From contig NZ_JAGDFX010000015.1 in the NCBI RefSeq assembly GCF_017498065.1, positions 1 to 64,000 on the forward strand: a stretch of 64,000 bases of DNA. The letters run 5' to 3'. Source of the stretch: Oceanisphaera pacifica. GTDB lineage: Bacteria; Pseudomonadota; Gammaproteobacteria; Enterobacterales; Aeromonadaceae. Numbering within the stretch: the first letter of the stretch is position 1; each line of letters begins with the position of its first letter. The position numbers and the translations under genes are program-made. Below are positions 36,259-44,749 of the stretch, piece by piece. The notes beneath the pieces were generated by a model, which was not told the DNA's origin, searched no databases, and saw only the letters and a list, made by a program, of their open reading frames with translations.

Positions 36259-37269
36259 ATGAAGAAAAAAACAATGACCTCTGTGCTCATAGCTGTCAGT
36301 GTGATGCTCTCAGCTTGCAATGATACAAACCAACACAAGAAAAATACTCAACAAGCCGACCCTGTTACTGTGAGAGTTGCAAGTTGGAGCCAGCCAATAA
36401 CTGAACAAACAAACTTATTAGTGAAAGATAAAGACTTCTTTAAGAAAAATAATATTGATGTGGAATTTATTCCTGGTGCAGGGGGCGGCGATGCCATAAA
36501 AAACATTGCCTCAGGCAAGGCAGATATTGCATTTACCGATCCTGGATCTTTCTTTTCAGCACTTGATAAAGGCGAAAAACTGCTAGCTTTGTATAATATT
36601 TATCCACAAAACGTATTTAATGTGGTCTCGTTAGCAGACAGCGATATTACACAACCCCAAGATTTAAAAGGAAAGAAAGTTGGTGTTTACAGCCTCTCTA
36701 GCGGCACCCGACAAAACTTATTGATGTTACTACATCAGGTAGGCCTCACTGAAGATGATGTGGAGATTATTGAAACAGGTGTACTCAACTTTTCTCCCCT
36801 AATGCAAGGCCAAGTGGATGCCACCGCCGCCACAGATACGGGCTTAGCCACCGGGAAAGCCAAAGGACTCGGTGATGTGAATGTGATTGAAGTTAAAGAG
36901 ATCTTTAACTATTCAAGTGATTTATTTGTTGTCACCGAACAAGCCTATCAGCAAAAAAAGTCGATACTCGATGATTTTTTAGCAAGCTATAAAGACAGTG
37001 TGCAATGGATGATGGCTGAGCCTGAGGCTGCAGCAGAGCTTGCGGTAAGCTATGCCATTGATGGCAAAAATACCGCACACAACCTCCGTATTATTAACTT
37101 ACGCAACGCATCAAGTATGCCTATTTCTCAAGATAAAACAGAACTTGGGCTCTTAGATCCACAAAACTTACAAGATGTTGCTAATCACTATTACCAACTT
37201 GGACTCATTTCACAACAGCTAGATATAAGCAGCGCCATTAGTTCACAATATCGTTTGCCCACAGAATAA
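36259..37269 (+). CDS. NMT1/THI5-like substrate-binding lipoprotein of the importer
   Basis: This 336-aa lipoprotein has a signal ending LSAC (Cys20), so it should be tethered to a membrane. The mature domain VRVASWSQPITEQTNLLVKD and the IASGKADIAFTDPGSFFSAL segment fit the NMT1/THI5 group. That group binds thiamine precursors, sulfonates, aromatic acids or similar small molecules. No residue pattern lets me choose among these. It defines what the operon imports, so it is the best handle on pathway function. Confidence 0.88.
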   Translation: MKKKTMTSVLIAVSVMLSACNDTNQHKKNTQQADPVTVRVASWSQPITEQTNLLVKDKDFFKKNNIDVEFIPGAGGGDAIKNIASGKADIAFTDPGSFFSALDKGEKLLALYNIYPQNVFNVVSLADSDITQPQDLKGKKVGVYSLSSGTRQNLLMLLHQVGLTEDDVEIIETGVLNFSPLMQGQVDATAATDTGLATGKAKGLGDVNVIEVKEIFNYSSDLFVVTEQAYQQKKSILDDFLASYKDSVQWMMAEPEAAAELAVSYAIDGKNTAHNLRIINLRNASSMPISQDKTELGLLDPQNLQDVANHYYQLGLISQQLDISSAISSQYRLPTE

Positions 37270-37279
37270 GGAGTGGCTT

Positions 37280-38047
37280 GTGAAAATTGCAGGAAAAGTC
37301 GTCTTAGTCACTGGATCCAGTAAAGGCATTGGCGCTGCCATTGCGCAAGAGTTTGCTCGTGAGGGAGCCTTTGTCATTATTAACTATTTACAAGACTCCT
37401 CATCTGCAGAGAAGGTGGTTGCTGCCTGCCAAGCGGCAGGAGGAGATGCATGGGCGATCGCTGCTGATGTCACCTGTGAAGAGCAAGTACAGCGCATGAT
37501 CCAAGATATTGACTTAGAGTTAGGTCGACTGGATATAGTGGTTAATAATGCCTTTAGATCTTATCAATTTGATCCTGAGCGGCGAAAACTTGCCTGGCAA
37601 CTCAGCTGGGAAGATTATCACACACAACTAGAGGGCTCATTACGCTCTGTTTATCATATTAGCCAAGCCGTACTGCCGATAATGAAAAAACAAGGCTGTG
37701 GCTGCATGGTCAATATTATAACTAACTTAATTGCACGCCCTATTGTACCCTATTTAGATTACACCACTGCTAAAGGCGCCGTGCTTAGTTACAGTAAAAA
37801 CTTAGCCGCTGAATTAGGCCCCTTAGGTATTAGAGTCAACTGCGTAGCCCCTGGATTGGTGTACCCAACCACCGCTAGCCAAAACACCAAAGAGGCTATA
37901 AAGGAGCATATTATTGCTCAAACGCCTTTAGGCAGATTAGCGCAGCCAGATGATATTGCAGGGCCTGTACTGTTTTTGGCGTCTGATTTGGCGCGTTTTG
38001 TAACCGGACAAACCCTGTATGTTGACGGTGGTTTTGTGATGAGTTAA
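37280..38047 (+). CDS. Short-chain dehydrogenase/reductase with altered catalytic motifs
   Basis: This 255-aa classical SDR has a Rossmann motif TGSSKGIGAAIA (residues 11-22), the active-site YTTAK and the C-terminal GQTLYVDGGF. It resembles FabG. Two departures are clear: the NNAG motif reads NNAF, and the catalytic Ser, 13 residues before Tyr, is Thr (IITNLIARP). Thr may still function. It starts at GTG 37280 with AAGGAG upstream, 10 bases after the binding-protein gene, and is the last gene of the operon. It may reduce the aldehyde made by the LuxC-type enzyme, but that is inference. Confidence 0.85.
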   Translation: MKIAGKVVLVTGSSKGIGAAIAQEFAREGAFVIINYLQDSSSAEKVVAACQAAGGDAWAIAADVTCEEQVQRMIQDIDLELGRLDIVVNNAFRSYQFDPERRKLAWQLSWEDYHTQLEGSLRSVYHISQAVLPIMKKQGCGCMVNIITNLIARPIVPYLDYTTAKGAVLSYSKNLAAELGPLGIRVNCVAPGLVYPTTASQNTKEAIKEHIIAQTPLGRLAQPDDIAGPVLFLASDLARFVTGQTLYVDGGFVMS

Positions 38048-38118
38048 AGGCCAGTTATGTGGTGAGTTACCCGATTGTGTCATGAGTTAATAGTTAGGTT
38101 GCATTACCAAGGCGGTCT

Positions 38119-38880
38119 TCACACTATAAATGGCAGCGGCTCCACTAATTGCATGCCGGTGGGGCTAATATCCGCCCGCCAGGCGATACATTCCACCCCC
38201 ATCGCCATGGCCTCAGACACTAAACTCCCATATACGGGGTCTAGATGATGGGCTGGGCTGACTTGCTTAATGCCGGTGTGCAAGACGCAAAACAGCAAGA
38301 CGGCGCGCTGTCCGTCTTGTACACAGGCCATTAGCTCTCGCACATGCTTTTGTGCTCGCACGCTTTGAGTATCAGGGAAAAAGCCCTGTCCTTGAGAGAG
38401 CCAAGACGTGGCGCCAGGTAATACGTCATTATCTAATAAGGTGACGCTTTTCACTTCTACATAACAGTCGGGCTCACCGGTTTGACGCAATAAAAAGTCA
38501 ATGCGGCTACGTTCACTGCCATAAGCCTGTTCGGCTTTTATCTCGCCATAGTGTGCTAGCGTAGCAATAGTACGCTGCTGCAATGCTTCACCCACCAATT
38601 GATTAGCACGAACGGTATTAACACAAATAAAGTCACCTTGCGGATTTTCTACTAACTCCCAAGTATGAGCATATTTACGCTTAGTATTATGAGAGGTTGA
38701 ATAATATATAGCCCAACCCGGTTCGGCACAGCCGGTCATTTTACCGGTATTAGGACAGTGAATCGTTAGCACCTCCTCTGCTATGGCGTTGTTCTGCAAT
38801 ATATTCGGCTTTATATCTGCTAAAAAACGTTTATAACGCTGTATTAATCTGCCTTGCTGTAACGGTGAAGAAAACTGCAC
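38119..38880 (-). CDS. sfsA: Sugar fermentation stimulation protein SfsA
   Basis: This 253-aa protein has an OB-like N-terminal part and a nuclease-like fold, and has been linked to nucleic-acid binding in E. coli; its biochemical role is unsettled. TIHCPNTGKMTGCAEPGW, STSHNTKRKYAHTWE, GSERSRIDFLL and CYVEVKSVTL match the family closely. The start is GTG 38880, with AGGAG five bases upstream, matching the E. coli start; an in-frame upstream start at 38931 has no such support. An insertion of about 10-15 residues follows VKSVTLLDND. It faces the preceding SDR gene and is divergent from dksA. Confidence 0.93.
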   Translation of the reverse strand: MQFSSPLQQGRLIQRYKRFLADIKPNILQNNAIAEEVLTIHCPNTGKMTGCAEPGWAIYYSTSHNTKRKYAHTWELVENPQGDFICVNTVRANQLVGEALQQRTIATLAHYGEIKAEQAYGSERSRIDFLLRQTGEPDCYVEVKSVTLLDNDVLPGATSWLSQGQGFFPDTQSVRAQKHVRELMACVQDGQRAVLLFCVLHTGIKQVSPAHHLDPVYGSLVSEAMAMGVECIAWRADISPTGMQLVEPLPFIV

Positions 38881-39086
38881 AATTTCTCCTATAATCCATC
38901 GTTGAATACGGTTAACAAAAGAGCCAAACACTCTTTTTCTACTAGCTCTTGAAAAGCCAACTTTTTACCCCCATATGGTGGTGTCGTTACTAAAAGGCTG
39001 CACTCTATTCAATGATACAGCCATGAGTAACACCATGAATAGGATCAAGTTTAAAGCATTATTTTTACAGAAACGGTAAAACACAA

Positions 39087-39115
39087 TTGCGTTATTGGTA
39101 TGCTTTGTGTATAGA
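39087..39115 (+). promoter_or_regulatory. Probable dksA promoter
   Basis: TTGCGT (39087-39092) and TATAGA (39110-39115) are separated by 17 bases, about 55 bases before the dksA start. Confidence 0.5.
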
Positions 39116-39168
39116 TAGCCGCTTCTTAATATTGGTTGGCGCTATTATAGCTTTTTAGGAGATACGGA

Positions 39169-39621
39169 ATGCCAGCAGTTGAAACCAAAAAATCTCTCGG
39201 TATTCTGGCCATTGCCGGTGTTGAGCCTTATCAGGCCAAGCCCGACGAAGAATACATGAACGAAGAGCAGAAAACGCACTTTCGTAAAATTCTAGGTGCT
39301 TGGCGCAATCAATTGCGCGAAGAAGTTGATCGCACCGTAGGCCATATGAAGGATGAAGCAGCCAACTTCCCCGATCCGGTGGACAGAGCCGCTCAAGAAG
39401 AAGAGTTTGCACTTGAATTACGCGCCCGTGATAGAGAGCGTAGACTGATCAAAAAAATCGACAAAACCCTGCAGCAAATTGAAGAAGACGATTTTGGCTT
39501 CTGCGAACATTGCGGCATCGAAATTGGTATTCGTCGATTAGAAGCCAGACCCACAGCCGATTTATGCATAGACTGTAAAACTCTGGCCGAAATCAAAGAA
39601 AAACAAATGGCTGGTTACTAA
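39169..39621 (+). CDS. dksA: RNA polymerase-binding transcription factor DksA
   Basis: DksA binds the RNA polymerase secondary channel and works with ppGpp to control rRNA and amino-acid promoters. It has 150 aa (E. coli 151). The coiled-coil tip DPVDRA (residues 69-74) carries the two essential aspartates. The four-Cys zinc finger is C112/C115/C133/C136. AGGAGAT precedes the ATG. gluQ starts six bases after the stop. Confidence 0.97.
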   Translation: MPAVETKKSLGILAIAGVEPYQAKPDEEYMNEEQKTHFRKILGAWRNQLREEVDRTVGHMKDEAANFPDPVDRAAQEEEFALELRARDRERRLIKKIDKTLQQIEEDDFGFCEHCGIEIGIRRLEARPTADLCIDCKTLAEIKEKQMAGY

Positions 39622-39627
39622 GCGAGT

Positions 39628-40509
39628 ATGAATAACAGTGCGCCCAAGCCTTATATTGGGCGCTTTGCTCCCTCACCCAGTGGCCCCCTGCATTTTGGCT
39701 CGCTGATTGCTGCACTAGGCAGCTATTTACAAGCCAAAAGTCAGCAAGGTCTATGGCTGCTGCGTATCGAAGATTTAGATCCACCGCGAGAAGTACCAGG
39801 CGCGGCGGATGAAATTTTGCGCACCCTAGACGTCTTTGGCCTACATTGGGACGGCCCCTTAGTTTATCAAAGCCAACGACTTGACGCTTATCAAGCCGTG
39901 CTTGATGACTGGGCAAAAGCAGGGCTGACTTATTATTGCCACTGCACGCGCAAAATGATTGCCAATAGAGGCGGCTGTTATGATGGCCATTGTCGTCAGC
40001 TAGCACTCAGCCCAGCACATGCCGCCACACGCTTAATCATGCAGCAACCTATCTATCAGTTTGATGATCAGTTGCAAGGCAAGATAGATATTGCTCCTAA
40101 ACTGGCTGAAGAAGACTTTATTGTGCGCCGCCGCGATGGTTTTTATGCGTATAATTTAGCCGTGGTACTGGATGACGCACACGCAGGCATTAGTGAAGTG
40201 GTGCGCGGAGCCGATTTACTGGAGCCCACGGGCCGCCAAATCGCACTCTATCAGCTGTTACAGATGCCTACTCCCCGTTGGCTGCATCTACCCTTGGTAT
40301 CTAGTGCTGGCTTAAAGTTATCAAAACAAAATCATGCGCCGGCACTAGATATTAGGTTCCCTAGTAAAGCACTTTGGTCTGGGTTGCACTTTCTTGGCCA
40401 ACAGCCGCCTGTTGCACTACAAGCAGCCCCTGTCGAGGAGCAGCTTGATTGGGCGCAGCAACATTGGTGTTTAAAAAAGGTGCCGAATAAAATCAATATT
40501 GAACTCTAA
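39628..40509 (+). CDS. gluQ: Glutamyl-Q tRNA(Asp) synthetase
   Basis: This 293-aa paralogue of the GluRS catalytic domain, without an anticodon-binding domain, attaches glutamate to the queuosine base of tRNA-Asp. The HIGH-like HFGS is in APSPSGPLHFGSL, the zinc site is in CHCTRK and CYDGHC, and KLSKQNHAP replaces KMSKS. The dksA-gluQ linkage is conserved in many proteobacteria. A weak hairpin with a T run (about 40540-40566) follows. Confidence 0.94.
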   Translation: MNNSAPKPYIGRFAPSPSGPLHFGSLIAALGSYLQAKSQQGLWLLRIEDLDPPREVPGAADEILRTLDVFGLHWDGPLVYQSQRLDAYQAVLDDWAKAGLTYYCHCTRKMIANRGGCYDGHCRQLALSPAHAATRLIMQQPIYQFDDQLQGKIDIAPKLAEEDFIVRRRDGFYAYNLAVVLDDAHAGISEVVRGADLLEPTGRQIALYQLLQMPTPRWLHLPLVSSAGLKLSKQNHAPALDIRFPSKALWSGLHFLGQQPPVALQAAPVEEQLDWAQQHWCLKKVPNKINIEL

Positions 40510-40591
40510 TGCGTTGGTAGTTCGCATTTTCAACACTCTGCGCTATTATAGTGCGCCAATTTTTTTAGCTTAAGGCCTTGCGAGGTGTCCT

Positions 40592-41977
40592 ATTTTTTCC
40601 CAGATTGCTAGCTTTTGTAAAAAGCTGCTGACCCGACAACAGGAGGCGTTGCCCTTGCAACCCCTAGTGTTAACGCGCGACCAACATGGTATTTCGCGCA
40701 GTCAAATCAGCGAAAACGCCCTAAAAGTACTGTATCGTCTACACAAGTCTGGCTTTGAAGCCTACTTGGTTGGCGGTGGGGTGCGTGACTTGCTACTGGG
40801 CAGACAACCCAAAGACTTTGACATTGCCACCAGTGCCACACCAGAACAAGTGAAGCAGCTGTTTGGTAATAGTCGTTTGGTGGGTCGTCGTTTTCGCTTG
40901 GCACATATTTTATTTGGTCGTGATGTTATTGAAGTGGCGACCTTTCGTGGCCATCACCACCAGGTAAATAACAGCAAAGATATCTCAGCTCAGTCATCAG
41001 AAGGTATGTTACTGCGCGACAATGTCTATGGCACCATTGAAGAAGATGCTGAGCGTCGCGACTTTAGCGTTAACGCCCTGTATTACAATATTGCCGACTT
41101 TAGTGTGGTGGGTTTTGCTAATGGGCTAGCAGATTTAGAAGCACGCCGCCTTGAGCTAATTGGTGACCCCGAAACGCGTTATCGTGAAGACCCAGTGCGT
41201 ATGATACGTGCGGTGCGCTTTGCCGCTAAACTAGATTTAACTATTAGCCCTCGCACCGAAGCGCCCATTCGTGAGCTTGCTCCTTTACTGTCGGATATAC
41301 CCCCAGCACGCCTGTTTGAAGAAACACTCAAGCTATTAATGGCAGGCCAAGGGTTAAAAACCTATCGCACCTTAAAGTATTACGGCCTGTTTGCGCCTTT
41401 GTTTCCTGAAGCCGCTGAGGTGATGGGACAAGGGGATAATAACTATGGTCGCTTTCTTGAGCTTGCGCTCACTAATACCGATGAGCGTCTTGCCAATAAT
41501 ATGCGCGTTACACCGGCCTTTTTATATGCCGCGCTGTTATGGGGCCCCGTAGAAACACGCACCCAGCAGTTTATGCATGAAGGGGGCTTAAGTTATTACG
41601 ACGCCTTTATGATGGCCATGGATGAAGTGCTGAGCCGTCAGGTAAAATGTGTGGCTATTCCGCGCCGCTTTAGCTCTGTAGTACGCGATATTTGGATGAT
41701 ACAAGACCGTCTTAATAGACGCAGTGGCAAGCGCCCTCACCGTCTGTTAGAGCATCCTAAGTTTCGTGCCGGATACGACTTTTTACTGCTTAGAGCCGAG
41801 TTAAATCCTAAGCTCACAGAGCTGGCCGAGTGGTGGACTGAGTTTCAAGAAGCCAACCCTGTTGATCGCCAGCAGCTGTCGCGCCAAGCCAAAGCAAAAC
41901 ATAATAAATTTGGTGATAGCTCAAGCAAACCCCGTAAGCGCCCTCGTCGTCGGCCGCGTAAGAAAAAAGAAGCATGA
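40592..41977 (+). CDS. pcnB: Poly(A) polymerase I with an apparent AUU start codon
   Basis: This enzyme of 461 aa (E. coli 465) adds poly(A) tails that promote RNA decay. It has the nucleotidyltransferase signature LVGGGVRDLLLG, catalytic aspartates in KDFDIATSA, RRDFSVNALYY, and an RNA-binding tail rich in Arg/Lys. The reading frame has no ATG near its start. Upstream of the first TTG (40649) it reads FSQIASFCKKLLTRQQEA, which aligns with FTRVANFCRKVLSREESEA of E. coli PcnB. The codon at the homologous Met is ATT (40592-40594), with GAGG seven bases upstream. E. coli pcnB is known to start at AUU. The alternatives are TTG 40649 or 40655 after AGGAGG. folK overlaps as ATGA. Confidence 0.93.
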   Translation: MFSQIASFCKKLLTRQQEALPLQPLVLTRDQHGISRSQISENALKVLYRLHKSGFEAYLVGGGVRDLLLGRQPKDFDIATSATPEQVKQLFGNSRLVGRRFRLAHILFGRDVIEVATFRGHHHQVNNSKDISAQSSEGMLLRDNVYGTIEEDAERRDFSVNALYYNIADFSVVGFANGLADLEARRLELIGDPETRYREDPVRMIRAVRFAAKLDLTISPRTEAPIRELAPLLSDIPPARLFEETLKLLMAGQGLKTYRTLKYYGLFAPLFPEAAEVMGQGDNNYGRFLELALTNTDERLANNMRVTPAFLYAALLWGPVETRTQQFMHEGGLSYYDAFMMAMDEVLSRQVKCVAIPRRFSSVVRDIWMIQDRLNRRSGKRPHRLLEHPKFRAGYDFLLLRAELNPKLTELAEWWTEFQEANPVDRQQLSRQAKAKHNKFGDSSSKPRKRPRRRPRKKKEA

Positions 41978-42465
41978 CCCGGGTTTTTATCGGCCTAGGG
42001 GCCAACTTGCACCAACCATTGGCACAAGTTACGGCAGCACAGCAGGCGTTAGTCGACCTAGCCACCCCAGAGACGCTACAGCACTCTCCGCTGTATCAAA
42101 GTCAGCCCATGGGGCCTGCCGATCAGCCGGTGTATACCAATGGGGTATCTATGTTTGATACCCCCTTGTCGCCTCTTGCGTTACTCGATGCGCTACAAGC
42201 CATAGAGCAGGCTCAGGGGCGAGTAAGAAAAGAAGAACGTTGGGGGCCACGCACCTTAGACTTAGATATTTTGCTCTATGGTGACCTTATTATCGATGAG
42301 CCGCGCCTAACAGTGCCGCACTATGGCATGAAACAGCGCGAGTTTGTCCTCTATCCGCTGGCTGATTTAGCGCCTGACTTAATTTTGCCTTGTGGCAGTG
42401 TACTGGCAGAGCTGATACAAGCCTGCCCCACCAATGGACTGACCCTTCTACCTTCGCAGTCGTAG
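41974..42465 (+). CDS. folK: 2-amino-4-hydroxy-6-hydroxymethyldihydropteridine pyrophosphokinase
   Basis: HPPK transfers pyrophosphate from ATP to the pterin in folate synthesis. At 163 aa it has family length. It begins MTRVFIGLGANL and contains RWGPRTLDLDILLYGD, with the metal-binding Asp pair, and VPHYGMKQREFVLYPL. It is coupled to pcnB and precedes panB. Confidence 0.96.
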   Translation: MTRVFIGLGANLHQPLAQVTAAQQALVDLATPETLQHSPLYQSQPMGPADQPVYTNGVSMFDTPLSPLALLDALQAIEQAQGRVRKEERWGPRTLDLDILLYGDLIIDEPRLTVPHYGMKQREFVLYPLADLAPDLILPCGSVLAELIQACPTNGLTLLPSQS

Positions 42466-42479
42466 TAAAGGAATAACTC

Positions 42480-43274
42480 ATGAGTAAAATAACCACAGCC
42501 CGCCTGCTTGCCATGAAGCAAGAGCAGCAAAAAATTGCCATGATCACCGCCTATGATGCCAGCTTTGCCGCGTTATTCGATAAGGCCGGTGTGCATGCAC
42601 TATTAATTGGTGATTCATTAGGCATGGTGCTACAAGGTGAGAGCAGCACCTTAAAGGTAACGGTAGAGGATATGGCCTATCACACTCGCTGTGTTGCTAA
42701 TGGCTGCGAAAAGGCACTAATTGTCGCCGATCTCCCCTTTATGAGTTACAGCAATCCAGAACAGGCCTGTAGTAATGCAGCCAGCTTAATGCGCGCTGGA
42801 GCACATATGGTGAAATTAGAAGGCGGCGCTTGGCTTGCAGAAACCATCACCCAGCTTACGCGCCAAGGCATACCTGTTTGTGGTCATTTAGGCTTAACCC
42901 CCCAGTCGGTTCATGTGTTTGGTGGTTTTAAGCTACAAGGGCGAGCTGCAGAGCAAGCGGCGCAAATAAAGCAAGATGCCAAGGCACTCGAGGCCGCCGG
43001 TGCCCAGCTGTTGGTGTTAGAGTGTGTGCCAACGCAACTGGCTAAAGATATCAGTGAACAGCTTACTATTCCTGTGATTGGCATTGGTGCAGGCCCAGAA
43101 ACCGACGGTCAAGTATTGGTGATGCAAGATGCTTTAGGCTTAACCAGTGGCTATGTGCCTAAGTTTACTAAGAATTTTTTGGCTGAGCACGGTCAAGTAC
43201 AGGCCGCCATTGCCGCTTATGTTAATGACGTAGCCGAAGGGCGTTTTCCTGGCCCTGAGCACAGCTTTAATTAA
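42480..43274 (+). CDS. panB: 3-methyl-2-oxobutanoate hydroxymethyltransferase (ketopantoate)
   Basis: This TIM-barrel enzyme of 264 aa (E. coli 264) adds a hydroxymethyl group from methylene-THF to ketoisovalerate, the first step to pantothenate. [48 protein letters not shown] and [15 protein letters not shown] are the expected motifs. AAAGGA precedes the ATG. Confidence 0.97.
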   Translation: MSKITTARLLAMKQEQQKIAMITAYDASFAALFDKAGVHALLIGDSLGMVLQGESSTLKVTVEDMAYHTRCVANGCEKALIVADLPFMSYSNPEQACSNAASLMRAGAHMVKLEGGAWLAETITQLTRQGIPVCGHLGLTPQSVHVFGGFKLQGRAAEQAAQIKQDAKALEAAGAQLLVLECVPTQLAKDISEQLTIPVIGIGAGPETDGQVLVMQDALGLTSGYVPKFTKNFLAEHGQVQAAIAAYVNDVAEGRFPGPEHSFN

Positions 43275-43303
43275 TCAAATAACACAGAGAGCATTTTGCT
43301 GAT

Positions 43304-44149
43304 ATGCAGCTACTTGATAATATTGCAGCCTTAAGAAATACCATCACCCACTGGCGACAACAAGGCCTGCGTATTGGCTTTGTGCCAACCATGGGTAACT
43401 TGCATCAAGGTCATCTTGCGCTTGTAAAAACGGCACAACAACACTGCGATAAGGTTATCGTGAGTATTTTTGTCAACCCAATGCAATTTGATAATGCCTC
43501 AGATTTAACGGCCTACCCCCGCACGTTAGCGCAAGATTGCACGCAGTTAGAATCACTTGCCGATGCGGTTTTTACGCCAACATCTGAGCTTATGTATCCC
43601 AGTGGCCAGCAACAACACACACGGGTCACCGTACCCGGCATTGCCGACGTACTAGAAGGCGTACTCAGACCGGGCCATTTTGATGGCGTAAGCACAGTGG
43701 TTTGTAAGTTATTCAATTTAGTACAGCCAGATGTGGCCTACTTTGGCGAAAAAGACTATCAGCAGCTGGCCTTGATCCGTACTATGGTAAAAGACTTAAA
43801 TATGCCGATCGATATTATCGGCTTGCCAACAGTGCGCGACTCAAATGGCTTAGCACTTAGTTCACGCAATGGTTACTTAACCCCAAACGAACTAAAACTG
43901 GCCCCTGAGTTAGCCGCCAGTATGCGCCATATTGCTAAAGAAATGACGGCAGGTAAGTCAGATATGACAGCCTTAGCCAACCAAGCCAGCGCCCATTTAA
44001 ACAGTCTCGGATTTCGCACAGACAGCATAGATATAGTGGATGCCGATACTCTTGGGCCCATTAATGAGCACAGCCAAGCTGTGGTCATTTTAATGGCGGC
44101 ATTTCTTGGCAAAGCCAGATTAATAGATAACCAAGTTGTTCCTTTATAA
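43304..44149 (+). CDS. panC: Pantothenate synthetase
   Basis: This enzyme of 281 aa (E. coli 283) joins pantoate and beta-alanine with ATP. FVPTMGNLHQGHLALV contains the HxGH-type nucleotide site. SIFVNPMQFDNASDL, FGEKDYQQLALIRTMV and LALSSRNGYL (KMSKS-like) follow. It lies between panB and panD, the three steps of one pathway. Confidence 0.97.
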   Translation: MQLLDNIAALRNTITHWRQQGLRIGFVPTMGNLHQGHLALVKTAQQHCDKVIVSIFVNPMQFDNASDLTAYPRTLAQDCTQLESLADAVFTPTSELMYPSGQQQHTRVTVPGIADVLEGVLRPGHFDGVSTVVCKLFNLVQPDVAYFGEKDYQQLALIRTMVKDLNMPIDIIGLPTVRDSNGLALSSRNGYLTPNELKLAPELAASMRHIAKEMTAGKSDMTALANQASAHLNSLGFRTDSIDIVDADTLGPINEHSQAVVILMAAFLGKARLIDNQVVPL

Positions 44150-44206
44150 GTCTTGTTAGCAGGGCAGTCCCCTCTCGGCCTTATTATTACCATGGAGATA
44201 AGATTA

Positions 44207-44593
44207 ATGGATATGCAACGCATCATGCTCAGAGGCAAACTACATCAAGCCCGAGTCACTCACGCCGAGCTTAATTACGAAGGCTCTTGTGCCATCGATC
44301 AAGACTTACTCGACGCGGTCAATATTCGTGAATACGAACAAATTGATATTTATAATATTGAAAATGGCGAGCGTTTTCACACTTATGCTATTTCGGGTGA
44401 GCGTGGCTCGAAAATGATTTCGCTCAACGGTGCCGCTGCCCGCAAAGCCGCCGTTGGCGATCGTATTATCATTTGTGCTTATGCGCCCATGAGCGAGCAG
44501 CAAATTGCAAGCTATGATCCGAACCTGGTCTACCTAGATGCAGAGAACAATATTGTACGCACCAGCAAAAACATTCCGCTGCAATTGGCTTAA
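44207..44593 (+). CDS. panD: Aspartate 1-decarboxylase proenzyme
   Basis: This pyruvoyl enzyme makes beta-alanine from aspartate. It has 128 aa (E. coli 126). Self-cleavage occurs in YEGSCAID between Gly26 and Ser27, where Ser becomes the pyruvoyl group. I chose ATG 44207, with GGAG nine bases upstream; an in-frame start at 44153 adds 18 residues not found in the family. It completes panBCD and is followed by a terminator. Confidence 0.96.
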   Translation: MDMQRIMLRGKLHQARVTHAELNYEGSCAIDQDLLDAVNIREYEQIDIYNIENGERFHTYAISGERGSKMISLNGAAARKAAVGDRIIICAYAPMSEQQIASYDPNLVYLDAENNIVRTSKNIPLQLA

Positions 44594-44596
44594 AAC

Positions 44597-44632
44597 CAGC
44601 TGTCAGCCGTAAGCTATCAGCGGCCAGTTAAA
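44597..44632. repeat. Short degenerate intergenic repeat, family 4
   Basis: AGCTGTCAGCCGTAAGCTAT followed by CAGCGGCCAGTT is one of several related copies. Others lie after metQ (about 9758-9778), after the mepM-like gene (about 22610-22635), at 44690-44715, and inside the end of the acetyltransferase gene (about 45352-45368). All are at or near 3' ends of genes. The meaning is unknown. Confidence 0.6.
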
Positions 44633-44637
44633 AATAA

Positions 44638-44664
44638 ACACCGAGCCGATGCTCGGTGTTTTTG
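44638..44664 (+). terminator. Rho-independent terminator of the pan operon
   Basis: ACACCGAGC (44638-44646) and GCTCGGTGT (44651-44659) form a perfect nine-pair stem with a CGAT loop, followed by a T run. Confidence 0.93.
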
Positions 44665-44749
44665 TTGGTATGGTCGAGCCCTCGGCAGCTATCAGCGTTA
44701 AGCCGTCAGCGCTCAGATAACGATAAAGCCTAAGGAGTGCCAACCTAAT

